Assembly: GCA_945957295.1 (NCBI GenBank)
Contig: CAMFLH010000020.1
Span: 1 to 32,960, forward strand
DNA length: 32,960 nt
DNA from: an uncultured Uliginosibacterium sp.
GTDB lineage: Bacteria > Pseudomonadota > Gammaproteobacteria > Burkholderiales > Rhodocyclaceae
Reading direction: 5' to 3'
The translations under genes and the position numbers were made by a program. Positions 18,020 through 25,506 of the stretch are shown here, piece after piece (position 1 is the first letter of the stretch; the number at the start of each line of letters is the position of its first letter). The notes below the pieces were generated by a model. That model ran no database searches and was not told the origin of the DNA. It worked only from the letters and a program-made list of their open reading frames with translations.

Positions 18020-19298
18020 TTGCGACCTGATCTGCTCGGGATTTCCAGATTTGGGCGACAGAAAGACCAAGAAGCATGCCAAATACCGGCTGCTCTATCA
18101 TGTTTGCTGTTAGGCCGTAGGCAAATGTCACAATTGAAAGCGCCACGGGAAACTCCTTGTGTACTCCGTGCAGCTTTGATGGAAGAAATAGAGTACCAAT
18201 TACTGATGCACCATATGCAAACGAGAAGGCGCCGAAATTGGAGAACTGGTAGACAAATAGATTGTCGCCGTAACTCGCCATCCCTTGAAGCAGTCTCGGG
18301 GTGCCAACAGCACCAAGTCCCAGGCCCGTCAGATATTGATAAGGATATTTGAATTCATCAAATGAGCGCGGCCACATATTTTCAAAACGATCCCAGAGCG
18401 ACATCAACGCCGACGGGACGGATAGCCCATGGCTGCCGGTCACTCCATATCCGACGACATACACCGGAAGAGCTATGACAATTGAAGCCAGAGTCACGAC
18501 GATAGCTATAGCGAATCCACGCCGTTTGTGCCACTGACCTGGCATGAAGATCCATAAACCGGAGACGACAAGGGCCAGTAGCATTCCCTTCGTCGTTGTG
18601 ATGTAGACGGCAAAAATGGTCAGCAAGTAGACGGACGATCGAAGGAGTACGTTCTTAGACATGGTCAAAAGGTACAAGCCAAGTAGTCCCGCGATCATTG
18701 CTGCATCATACGACGCCCGACTAAATCCCGAGATTCGGAGCAAGTCGCCAGTCCACCACTGTTTCGACGCGTCAACGGAGCCAAATGCAGTGTCATACTG
18801 CAGGCCAATCCATGGATATGCCACGCCTCGATATTGAAGAAGAATTCCAATTATCACTAGCCCCCATAGATACGGCATCAAACGTTCAATTAGACGTCCG
18901 CGCGTACTGGCGGCTGGCATCGCAAGGCCAAACAGGAAGGCCAAGTACATCTTTACTCCGAGTAGCGCCGAAAAGATCGGAACGTTGTTTAGAATGGCAA
19001 CCAATGTGTGCAAAGCAAGAAGGTATGCCGCAAGCGTTACCGGCTGCACGATGGTGTTAAGGCGTCGAGATTCAGTCCAAATCGAAAACCCAATTGCCAA
19101 CACCAGTGCCAAATCTCGGAGATAAAGGGCGCTTCCCGCTCCAGCACGACTCAACGCATACCGTAGGGGTGCGTCAAGTACCTGACTGCTCAGGTAGGCC
19201 AAAAAAACATACGACAATATCCGCCCATACAAGGATGCATCGGGAGTCTGGTGTGGCTGGATCTCTCTTGGAGGGATGTACCTAATACGGTCGTTCAT
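18012..19298 (-). CDS. O-antigen/EPS polymerase, Wzy-like membrane protein
   Basis: This is a 428-residue membrane protein with about ten hydrophobic segments and a short cytoplasmic N-terminus. Family sequence conservation is low, so the call rests on topology, position and local motifs. The periplasmic loop carries RISGFSRASYDAAM, and a second loop ends in GLGLGAVGTPRLLQGMASYGDN before the next helix. This is the R...G and GxG...DN pattern of Wzy/WaaL-type proteins. Wzy joins flipped repeat units into long chains in the periplasm. It overlaps epsI (ATGA) and the glycosidase (8 bases). An O-antigen ligase is the main alternative, but the EPS context favours polymerase. Confidence 0.85.
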   Translation of the reverse strand: MNDRIRYIPPREIQPHQTPDASLYGRILSYVFLAYLSSQVLDAPLRYALSRAGAGSALYLRDLALVLAIGFSIWTESRRLNTIVQPVTLAAYLLALHTLVAILNNVPIFSALLGVKMYLAFLFGLAMPAASTRGRLIERLMPYLWGLVIIGILLQYRGVAYPWIGLQYDTAFGSVDASKQWWTGDLLRISGFSRASYDAAMIAGLLGLYLLTMSKNVLLRSSVYLLTIFAVYITTTKGMLLALVVSGLWIFMPGQWHKRRGFAIAIVVTLASIVIALPVYVVGYGVTGSHGLSVPSALMSLWDRFENMWPRSFDEFKYPYQYLTGLGLGAVGTPRLLQGMASYGDNLFVYQFSNFGAFSFAYGASVIGTLFLPSKLHGVHKEFPVALSIVTFAYGLTANMIEQPVFGMLLGLSVAQIWKSRADQVANA

Positions 19299-20008
19299 TT
19301 AACTAGCAATGCCCGCGTAGCCGCAGGAACATTCTTATCAAGGTCCTGCAGAAACTCGTCGAGTATTGGCCATGAGCCTTCGGCATCTGAGACATCGCGA
19401 ATAGCCATGGATGCACGAACAAGGATCCCGTCCGGGATACGGCCCGCCAGCCCCTCACGAAGAATGTGCATCCGTGTCTCTAAGGCGTCCCCGCTATAGG
19501 TAGTACCAATTCGAATCCAATATGTAACGGCTTCGCCGCCTCGGGGACTGCCTGTAATCATTCGCTTGCCGATAACCGGGCCATTGGGCGAATGAACGTA
19601 GTTCAGATGTACCGTAGTGAGTTTCTTAATCTGGTGACCTTGGGCGACGTAGCACAGGTCTGGTCGATGCACCTTTACTTCCTGACGTTGCTTTGCGCCC
19701 CAGGCCAGCGCGAGCATGACAACTTGCCCATCCTTGTTAACATAGGTTCGCATGAGCGTCTGGTCGTAAGGCTGATCAATATTAGGTGCATCCCCCGTAC
19801 TTAGGCTGACTTGGGCGAAGGGCGATGGAAGTTCGGCCCAGTCGCCGAACCGCCGGGGAACACTGTCACTGAGACGAGGCGCGTTCAGCACAGCGACCGG
19901 ATGCGGAGTAAGGGCCCAAGCGCTGACCGCCGCTAAGACGCAAACAATCGCGTACGCCAAAGAAGCGCGCACTGAAATGCGGGGGAGGCAGTTGGCAATT
20001 GTATTCAT
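19295..20008 (-). CDS. epsI: Exosortase-associated protein EpsI
   Basis: EpsI accompanies exosortases in EPS loci; its exact biochemical role is not established. The 237-residue protein has one N-terminal transmembrane segment (about 17-33) and a periplasmic domain. The domain carries the family marks PRRFGDW (51-57), the YDQTLMRTYVNKDGQVVML block (81-99), and HRPDLCYVAQG with H114 and C119. The end of the ORF lies in the Wzy start (ATGA) and its ATG overlaps the xrtB stop in the same way. The coupling suggests that exosortase and EpsI are made in fixed proportion. Confidence 0.92.
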   Translation of the reverse strand: MNTIANCLPRISVRASLAYAIVCVLAAVSAWALTPHPVAVLNAPRLSDSVPRRFGDWAELPSPFAQVSLSTGDAPNIDQPYDQTLMRTYVNKDGQVVMLALAWGAKQRQEVKVHRPDLCYVAQGHQIKKLTTVHLNYVHSPNGPVIGKRMITGSPRGGEAVTYWIRIGTTYSGDALETRMHILREGLAGRIPDGILVRASMAIRDVSDAEGSWPILDEFLQDLDKNVPAATRALLVK

Positions 20009-20913
20009 GCCTTATTGCCTTTGCGCTGGTACCAGAGCACGGACACTCGACGCAGCACTCCGTCGAGCACGATGATTAGGGCCAAGGCGCTAATGAACAA
20101 AACCATTCCGGAAAACTTGTGCAAAAAACCCTGGCCTGCTTCGTCACCCAAGTAAAACGTAATGAGTGAAAGCGTTACGACGCGTATCAAGTTTGCAGTG
20201 AAGCTGATTGGCACAATTAGCGTTGCGAGCAGAACGTTGCGGAAGGCCGTTTCATGCCGGGTGACGTTGAGATAAAGCAGACCCAGCGCCTCGAGCGTAA
20301 ATAGCGAATTAAGACCCGCGCAGGCATCGGCGACCAGAAGCTGATAAGGCCCGATGCTTAGCACAACGCCATTGCGTGCAATGGGATATTCCAGCCAATA
20401 GAGAACGTGCTCAGCCCCCCATGAGACGGCAATTTTCATTGGCTGCGTAAGGGTGTCAGTGACGGATCCCGGCAATGGGATCATGAAGAACATAAAGAAG
20501 AAAGCAAACCATAGCTTTCGCAATACCGCTACGCCAAAAAAAAGCATGACGCCGCCCGCAAGTAAAGGAATCAGCGATCCAACTTCGAACAGATATACCG
20601 CTTGCGATCGGCCCAGCACGTATAGCGTGAGGGCAAACAATATCGTCAGGCCACCTGCAAGCAGCGATGGCGCGGGTTTGATAGTCGGATCGTCTGCAAC
20701 TTGCCGAGATCTGAACCACAGAAACCACATTGAGACGCCCAGAACGATCGGGCCATGGGCGTTCTGGTCAGTGCTCCATAAGCCATGGACAAGATCGGTG
20801 AACGTCGGCGCGTAAAGTACGCCGAGGCCGAGCAGGACGGCCACCCACGGACCCACGATTGCAACAAGGGGGGGCGGGGTCGAATGCGAGGCTGTGGTCG
20901 TCAGTGCAGGCAT
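20005..20913 (-). CDS. xrtB: Exosortase B (EpsH-type)
   Basis: Exosortases are polytopic cysteine proteases/transpeptidases that process PEP-CTERM proteins, in analogy to sortase or archaeosortase. The 302-residue protein has about eight hydrophobic segments. The proposed catalytic residues are C198 in VADACAGLNSL, R244 in ANLIRVV and H265 in GFLHKFSG. The pre-catalytic FFFMFFMIPLPGSVTDTLTQPMK-like segment and the EPS context match the XrtB (EpsH) type. A PEP-CTERM protein is encoded 4.6 kb upstream in the same locus and is a natural substrate. The epsI start overlaps its stop. No strong ribosome site precedes the ATG at 20913, and a 192-base gap separates it from epsG. Confidence 0.94.
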   Translation of the reverse strand: MPALTTTASHSTPPPLVAIVGPWVAVLLGLGVLYAPTFTDLVHGLWSTDQNAHGPIVLGVSMWFLWFRSRQVADDPTIKPAPSLLAGGLTILFALTLYVLGRSQAVYLFEVGSLIPLLAGGVMLFFGVAVLRKLWFAFFFMFFMIPLPGSVTDTLTQPMKIAVSWGAEHVLYWLEYPIARNGVVLSIGPYQLLVADACAGLNSLFTLEALGLLYLNVTRHETAFRNVLLATLIVPISFTANLIRVVTLSLITFYLGDEAGQGFLHKFSGMVLFISALALIIVLDGVLRRVSVLWYQRKGNKA

Positions 20914-21105
20914 TGCGTTTATTAGCTGAGTTATGCTTCAAATGCGGCGCGAGCGCCGCGCTAACGCTTTTCTTCGCAGGATTCTTGCGGCGATCGCGAC
21001 ACAGAAACAGCATCTTCCGGCAAGAGCCCACCGCGCCATATGCATGCTGAGAGCGTTCGCTTACCGCGGCATGGGCGCGGCAAGCGGCCGCCTTCTCATC
21101 AGATT

Positions 21106-22008
21106 TCAGTAAGCGTTCAACACCGAACCGAGCAACTGAGTACTTGAGCCTCGAAGCGATGCAATCAGTGCGTGCAATTGTTCTGTTGCTGTGTGGTCGC
21201 GCCGTGCGACCAGAAGAGAAGCTCCCGCGCGTGCGGTAGCGACTTGTGCGTCAGCGCCGGTACTGGCCGATGCAGTGTCGATAATGATGACGTCAAAAGA
21301 CTTGCTTGCCTGGTCGATCAATCGTGAAAACTGTGGCCGCGAAAGCAGCTCTTGAGGATTGGGCGGTACAGCCCCGGCGGGCAAAACCGAAAGCCCAACC
21401 AGTGAAGGAATACGCACCACCGCTTCACCGTTGGCTCTGCCGGAGAGCACTGCCGATAGACCTGGCGCCCGTGGATCAAGCTTGAATAGCCTGTCTTGGC
21501 TCGGGTTTCTCAGGTCTGCGTCGATTAGCAACGTGCGTTCACCAAGCTGCGAAAATACAATCGCCAGATTCGCAGCAATATAGCTGCGACCGTCACCACG
21601 ATCCGGACTGACAATCGTCAACGCCTTCTGCCCTGCGTCTTCTGAGAACCAGCGAACCATTAGCTGACCGCGCAGAGCGCGCAACTGCTCGACTGCAGGG
21701 CTGAAGGGATTGAACGCTGCGACAAGTCGACGGCTGAGCGTTTCGTCCGAGGTGTTGAGGTACGGGTAGTCAAATTGCCGTGCGAGGGCGAAGTCGATGT
21801 CGCTTTGTTTTAGCAGGCCAAGGCTAATCGCGGCGTCACCGAATCGCAGTCCTTTAGATTTCTGCTCCCGGATAATCCGTTCTGCACCTTCGACATCGAG
21901 GCGCCCGGCATCAATCAGAATGGCGCCTATAGATCGGTCTCGTCCCAAAGCGCCCGTCATCCGCGCGGCCGCAGACGCTTCGGTGACGTTAGGCTGATTC
22001 ATATCCAT
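21106..22008 (-). CDS. epsG: Chain-length determinant kinase-like protein EpsG
   Basis: EpsG is the cytoplasmic BY-kinase-like partner of EpsF and is thought to help set polymer length. The 300-residue protein has an N-terminal GspE-N/MshEN-like region (about 27-85, IGAILIDAGRLD...GLLKQSDIDFALARQF). A P-loop ATPase domain follows with SPDRGDGRSY (134-143), Walker A' LLIDADLR (160-167) and a Walker B-like VIIIDTAS (240-247). R141 stands where the P-loop lysine is normally found, and the C-terminus has one tyrosine (Y300) instead of a tyrosine cluster. I recall GRS-type P-loops in other EpsG proteins, so this may be a family trait. The ATG at 22002, with AGGA eight bases upstream, is an alternative start. 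Confidence 0.9.
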   Translation of the reverse strand: MDMNQPNVTEASAAARMTGALGRDRSIGAILIDAGRLDVEGAERIIREQKSKGLRFGDAAISLGLLKQSDIDFALARQFDYPYLNTSDETLSRRLVAAFNPFSPAVEQLRALRGQLMVRWFSEDAGQKALTIVSPDRGDGRSYIAANLAIVFSQLGERTLLIDADLRNPSQDRLFKLDPRAPGLSAVLSGRANGEAVVRIPSLVGLSVLPAGAVPPNPQELLSRPQFSRLIDQASKSFDVIIIDTASASTGADAQVATARAGASLLVARRDHTATEQLHALIASLRGSSTQLLGSVLNAY

Positions 22009-22130
22009 GATCCTGCTCTTTCTTATCTACCAATTCTCGGGCGACGATGCTCGGTCCGACGATGTTACGGTTGCCCGCAACCCACGCATTTCCTTCATTG
22101 CCCTGAATGCTCGGAAAGCGAGAGCGCCAA

Positions 22131-23525
22131 CTATGCACTTGCTGTCGTTCGAAAACCGACGTGACGTTTGGTACGCGGCAGCGCAGCCGATTCAAGTACG
22201 GCCAACACCGGCATACCCAAGGTTTCCGCAAGACCTTCGCCCGAGCGTATCCTCGGGTTCCTCATCTCTTGAAGAAGTGCCACGCCGATGCCAAGCAGCA
22301 TGCCCAGGAATACTGCGACGACCACATTCAAAAGCAACTTCGGGCTGGAGTGCTTTATCGGGGGTTCTGCAGGCGTCAGCACCACAATGTTCGTTTGCTG
22401 CGTCTGGCTTTCAAGACTCGTTTGCGACAATCGCTGGCCGACTAGGTCATAGGCGCGCTGTGCAGTTTCTACGTCTTTCACCAGAACGGAGGCCTCATCC
22501 CGTTGCGCACGCAACTCCAATACCTTTTTCTTTTGCGCTTCAAGGGCTGCCCTCAGGTCGATCTCACGTTGCAAATTGACGACGTTTGATGTCCCGACAG
22601 ACGACGCCACTTGGCGCATCTCAGCATCAAGCTTGGACTTGAGCGCGTCCAGTTCGGCTTGGGTACGTTGATACTGCGGATGGTTCTGACCAAGCTGCCC
22701 CGCCATCTCTTTCAGCTTTGCCTCTTGGCGTGCGACGTCAGCGCGAAGCGACTGGATGATCGGACTGTTCAGCACATCTGGTGACGTATCCATACGGCCA
22801 GTAGCCTGACGCTGGCGCGATGAAGAATCAGCACGTTGCGCCTGAATCGCGGTTAGTTGAGACGAGAGTTCCGCGTACCGAGCGTTCTCGACGTCAAGCC
22901 TGTCATCGGTGGCAACGATGCCCTTTTCTCTTTGGTAAGCGGAAAGTCGCGATTGGGCCGCTTCGAGATTGTCGCGCAGTTGCTTGGCGCGATCGCCGAA
23001 CCAGTTCGCGAATTCCTTAGCGGGTTCGACCTTTAGTTCAAGGTTCGTATCGATGTACGCCCGAGCAAATGCATTTGCGACGGCGGCAGAGAATTTTGGA
23101 TCGACCCCCTTAAATCCAATCGTGATTACGCTTGACTCGCGCGAGGGCTTAACGTCCAGATTCTTTTGCAGCAAATCGGCGAAGAAGCTCACAACGCTTC
23201 CTTTTCCCTCGCCCTCGTCCTTCCACTGTGCGATGGCGTCTGGACTCTTATCGAAGCCAAGCATTCGTACCACTCGCTGCGCAACGCGATCGCTCGTGAT
23301 GATATCGACTTGGGTTGCCATGTAGCCGGGCAACAATTGCGCCTGCATCATTGCCCCATAGATCGGATCCGTTGACTTCACGTCTACGAGAACCGAAGCC
23401 GCCGCTGTGTATTGCCGTGGTAGCACCAGACTAAGAATCAACGCCAGACTGACAACTACTGAGAAAATTGTCAGGATGACTTTCCAGCGCGCTTTTAGAA
23501 TCAGGACGAACTGTTGAAATGTCAT
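22131..23525 (-). CDS. epsF: Chain-length determinant protein EpsF (Wzz/GumC family)
   Basis: EpsF is an inner-membrane polysaccharide co-polymerase that controls chain length with EpsG. The 464 residues show a transmembrane segment near each end (about 15-36 and 397-418). Between them lies a long periplasmic part rich in heptad-like Gln/Ala/Leu stretches (roughly 170-360), as expected of the Wzz/GumC coiled coil. The second helix is preceded by the family's proline-rich TPAEPPIKHSSPK. The frame is open to 23654, inside epsE, but the Wzz domain begins at MTFQQFVLILKARWK, so the ATG at 23525 is used, 13 bases after the epsE stop. Confidence 0.94.
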   Translation of the reverse strand: MTFQQFVLILKARWKVILTIFSVVVSLALILSLVLPRQYTAAASVLVDVKSTDPIYGAMMQAQLLPGYMATQVDIITSDRVAQRVVRMLGFDKSPDAIAQWKDEGEGKGSVVSFFADLLQKNLDVKPSRESSVITIGFKGVDPKFSAAVANAFARAYIDTNLELKVEPAKEFANWFGDRAKQLRDNLEAAQSRLSAYQREKGIVATDDRLDVENARYAELSSQLTAIQAQRADSSSRQRQATGRMDTSPDVLNSPIIQSLRADVARQEAKLKEMAGQLGQNHPQYQRTQAELDALKSKLDAEMRQVASSVGTSNVVNLQREIDLRAALEAQKKKVLELRAQRDEASVLVKDVETAQRAYDLVGQRLSQTSLESQTQQTNIVVLTPAEPPIKHSSPKLLLNVVVAVFLGMLLGIGVALLQEMRNPRIRSGEGLAETLGMPVLAVLESAALPRTKRHVGFRTTASA

Positions 23526-23538
23526 GTCAGTGCGTCTC

Positions 23539-24396
23539 TCAGAAAATGCTTTCTTTGACGTACACAACGTCATTCGGTTGAACGAGCTCATCGAGCGCCG
23601 GTTCGATGATTTGAGCCTTGCCGTCCGGGCCGCGGCGGTGGATGCGCAGACCACGCTGGGTACCCTTTTGGGTCAGGCCGCCGCCCGAGGCCAGTGCCTG
23701 CATCACGGTCATGTCGCGTTCAACCCGAAACACGCCGGGGCGCTGGACCTCGCCGTAGATGTAGAACACGGGGGCACGATGCACGTACAGGATGTCACCG
23801 CCCTTGAGGGATAGATCGTCTTGCGCATCACCACGCAGGAACATCGATGCGATATCGATCTCGCGGCGGATCTGCTTGCCATCTCGAACGCCGGAGAAGA
23901 TAACGACATCCGATCCGCTGGCTGCGATACCGCCTGCCTGGGAGAGCATGTCCGACAGGCGGGTGTTGGCGGTTTCAAGCGGGTAGCGGCCGGGGCGATT
24001 GACCTGACCGAGCACGGCGACCTGATTACCGCGAATCTGGAGCAGCAGAATCGAAACCTGCGGCTGCACGACGAAGCCACCATCCTTTAGCAGTTTGGCG
24101 ATCTTGGCCTCGGCAACCGACAGTGCTAAGCCGCCGATCTTGACGTTACCGATCAGCGGATACGTGATGCTGCCGTTTTCGGATACGCGAGTTTCCAGCA
24201 ACAGATCCGGGCTCTGGAATACGCTGATGCGGATGACATCGCCCGGGCCAAGCAGGTATTCAGCGCTCCGGTCTACCGCCGGTTGCTCGGTAGCGGCCCA
24301 TGCGCCACCCGATGCCACAACGACACCCGCCACCCCAAGTGCCACAAGGCGGCAGAGGCGCAGGATATTCGGAACGATTGCTTTGACTGAGTACAT
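23539..24396 (-). CDS. epsE: Polysaccharide export protein EpsE (Wza-like)
   Basis: EpsE is the periplasmic/outer-membrane export component that guides the polymer out. After a signal peptide (residues 1-34, cut after AWA) come a Poly_export domain opening with EYLLGPGDVIRISVFQSPDL (46-65) and two SLBB-like domains. The first is marked by VAVLGQVNRPGRYPL, the second by FYIYGEVQRPGVFRV. Unlike E. coli Wza, no lipobox cysteine follows the signal segment, so it is probably not a lipoprotein. At 285 residues it is shorter than Wza and lacks a clear C-terminal amphipathic helix. Outer-membrane passage may therefore depend on the EpsL barrel. Confidence 0.93.
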   Translation of the reverse strand: MYSVKAIVPNILRLCRLVALGVAGVVVASGGAWAATEQPAVDRSAEYLLGPGDVIRISVFQSPDLLLETRVSENGSITYPLIGNVKIGGLALSVAEAKIAKLLKDGGFVVQPQVSILLLQIRGNQVAVLGQVNRPGRYPLETANTRLSDMLSQAGGIAASGSDVVIFSGVRDGKQIRREIDIASMFLRGDAQDDLSLKGGDILYVHRAPVFYIYGEVQRPGVFRVERDMTVMQALASGGGLTQKGTQRGLRIHRRGPDGKAQIIEPALDELVQPNDVVYVKESIF

Positions 24397-24435
24397 GCGT
24401 TTGCAGCTTTCTTCTGTTGCTGTGAGTCGCGGTGC

Positions 24436-25365
24436 TTACTTCAGACCCTTGATGCCCTGTTCGAGCCCATCCACCCCAGCCGATTGATCGGCCTTCGGAG
24501 CGTCGGCTTCGGCGATTGGTGCTGCGGGCGCATCCTTGGCGAACTCGCCGACATAACTGACCTTTCCCGAATCGCGCAAACGCTTGACCTCGGCGCCTAC
24601 CGCTTCGGACTTGGCTTTGTTCGAAAGGAACTGTTCGATCGCCTGCTTTGCCTTGGCCTGCTCGACGGGTTCGGTGCGCGATGCGGCGATCTGCAAAACG
24701 ATGAGACCCTGACCGCGCGGAATGATCGAAACCTCACCATCCTTTAGACCGTGCAGGCGACGTGCGGCATCCAGCGGGAGCTGTTCGGCCGGTTTCACGA
24801 AAGCATTCGCAGCAAAGCGGATGTTCTGGGCGCGCAACACGTTGATCAGATCATCCATCGACTTACCTGCATCGAAATGGCTCTTGATCATCTCTTGCTT
24901 GCTGCCGTCGGCTACTGCGAGTTCGCGGAAGTTGTAGATACGACGTTCGGCGAACAGTTCGGGATGTTCCGTGTAATAGGCGGACACCGCTTGCTCGGTG
25001 GGCTTCGCCTGGGCGCTTGCGACCTGCTCAAGGTAAGCGCGCGCGATGACTTCGCGGCGTGCAGCTTCGATCGCCTGCACCACGCGCGGATCGCGGTCGA
25101 GCTTCTTCTCTTTTGCGGCTTGAACCAGCAGCGACTCTTCGACCAGGCGATCGAGTGCTTGCTTGCGTGCCGCGTTGACGTCCGTTCCCGGCGGAATATT
25201 CGCCTTGCCCAGGAGGCCGTTCAGTTGATGAACAGTGACCTCTTCGTCATTGACCTTTGCGGCGACTTGGGACGCGCCCGGCTCCTTGGATTTGGAGCCG
25301 CAGCCGGCAACAACCGCAGCAGCAAGCACAGCCAACGCGACATGGCGAACGGAAACAGCGAACAT
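24436..25365 (-). CDS. epsD: Peptidyl-prolyl isomerase-like lipoprotein EpsD
   Basis: EpsD is a SurA/PrsA-like chaperone of EPS loci, probably helping fold envelope components such as EpsE or EpsL. The signal peptide ends in a lipobox, VVAG-C22, so it should be a membrane-anchored lipoprotein. Residues 38-160 are charged and helical, as in SurA N-domains (VNDEEVTVHQLNGLL). Residues 160-270 form the rotamase-like part. The frame is open to 25440, but the signal peptide and an AGAGG site five bases upstream fix the ATG at 25365, giving 309 residues. It heads the epsDEFG run. A sigma-54-like site and two inverted repeats lie in the 141-base gap upstream. Isomerase activity is inferred from the family only. 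Confidence 0.9.
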   Translation of the reverse strand: MFAVSVRHVALAVLAAAVVAGCGSKSKEPGASQVAAKVNDEEVTVHQLNGLLGKANIPPGTDVNAARKQALDRLVEESLLVQAAKEKKLDRDPRVVQAIEAARREVIARAYLEQVASAQAKPTEQAVSAYYTEHPELFAERRIYNFRELAVADGSKQEMIKSHFDAGKSMDDLINVLRAQNIRFAANAFVKPAEQLPLDAARRLHGLKDGEVSIIPRGQGLIVLQIAASRTEPVEQAKAKQAIEQFLSNKAKSEAVGAEVKRLRDSGKVSYVGEFAKDAPAAPIAEADAPKADQSAGVDGLEQGIKGLK

Positions 25366-25406
25366 CTGGACCTCTGGATGGTGACGCCCGGGAAGTCGGG
25401 CTAGAA

Positions 25407-25451
25407 CCCGCCAATTTGCCAGAAATATCAACGCTGGCAAATTGAGGCGGG
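25407..25451. repeat. Inverted repeat upstream of epsD (putative 5' UTR hairpin)
   Basis: The left arm is CCCGCC (25407-25412) plus AATTTGCCAG (25413-25422). It is matched exactly by CTGGCAAATT (25434-25443) plus GGCGGG (25446-25451), with a two-base bulge and an 11-base loop. The 16 pairs end 41 bases before the epsD start. There is no T-tract, so it is not an obvious terminator. If transcription starts near 25458 it would form in the epsD leader RNA. Confidence 0.7.
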
Positions 25452-25453
25452 CG

Positions 25454-25497
25454 CCTGCAGCGCTCGGAGCGTGACGTGTGCCCCGGGGCGCTGCAGG
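25454..25497. repeat. Inverted repeat between the PEP-CTERM gene and epsD
   Basis: CCTGCAGCGC (25454-25463) is matched exactly by GCGCTGCAGG (25488-25497) around a 24-base GC-rich loop. It starts nine bases after the PEP-CTERM stop on the minus strand. There is no T-tract in that direction. It could stabilise or partly end the PEP-CTERM transcript, or act as a protein-binding dyad at the overlapping promoter-like site. Confidence 0.6.
25468..25483 (-). promoter_or_regulatory. Candidate sigma-54 promoter for epsD
   Basis: On the minus strand the sequence reads GGGCACACGTCACGCT. Compared with TGGCACG-N4-TTGCW it keeps the -24 GG (as GGCAC) and the -12 GC with exactly ten bases between, but it has A for G at the seventh position and AC for the TT before GC. 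Transcription would start near 25458, about 93 bases before epsD. This is a weaker match than the site before the PEP-CTERM gene and lies inside the loop of an inverted repeat. Confidence 0.4.
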
Positions 25498-25506
25498 TAG
25501 TTGCGC

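Noticed and set aside
21989-22231. 80-residue minus-strand frame spanning the epsF-epsG junction
   Set aside because: It is in a different frame from both genes, overlaps the epsF end and has no recognisable features.
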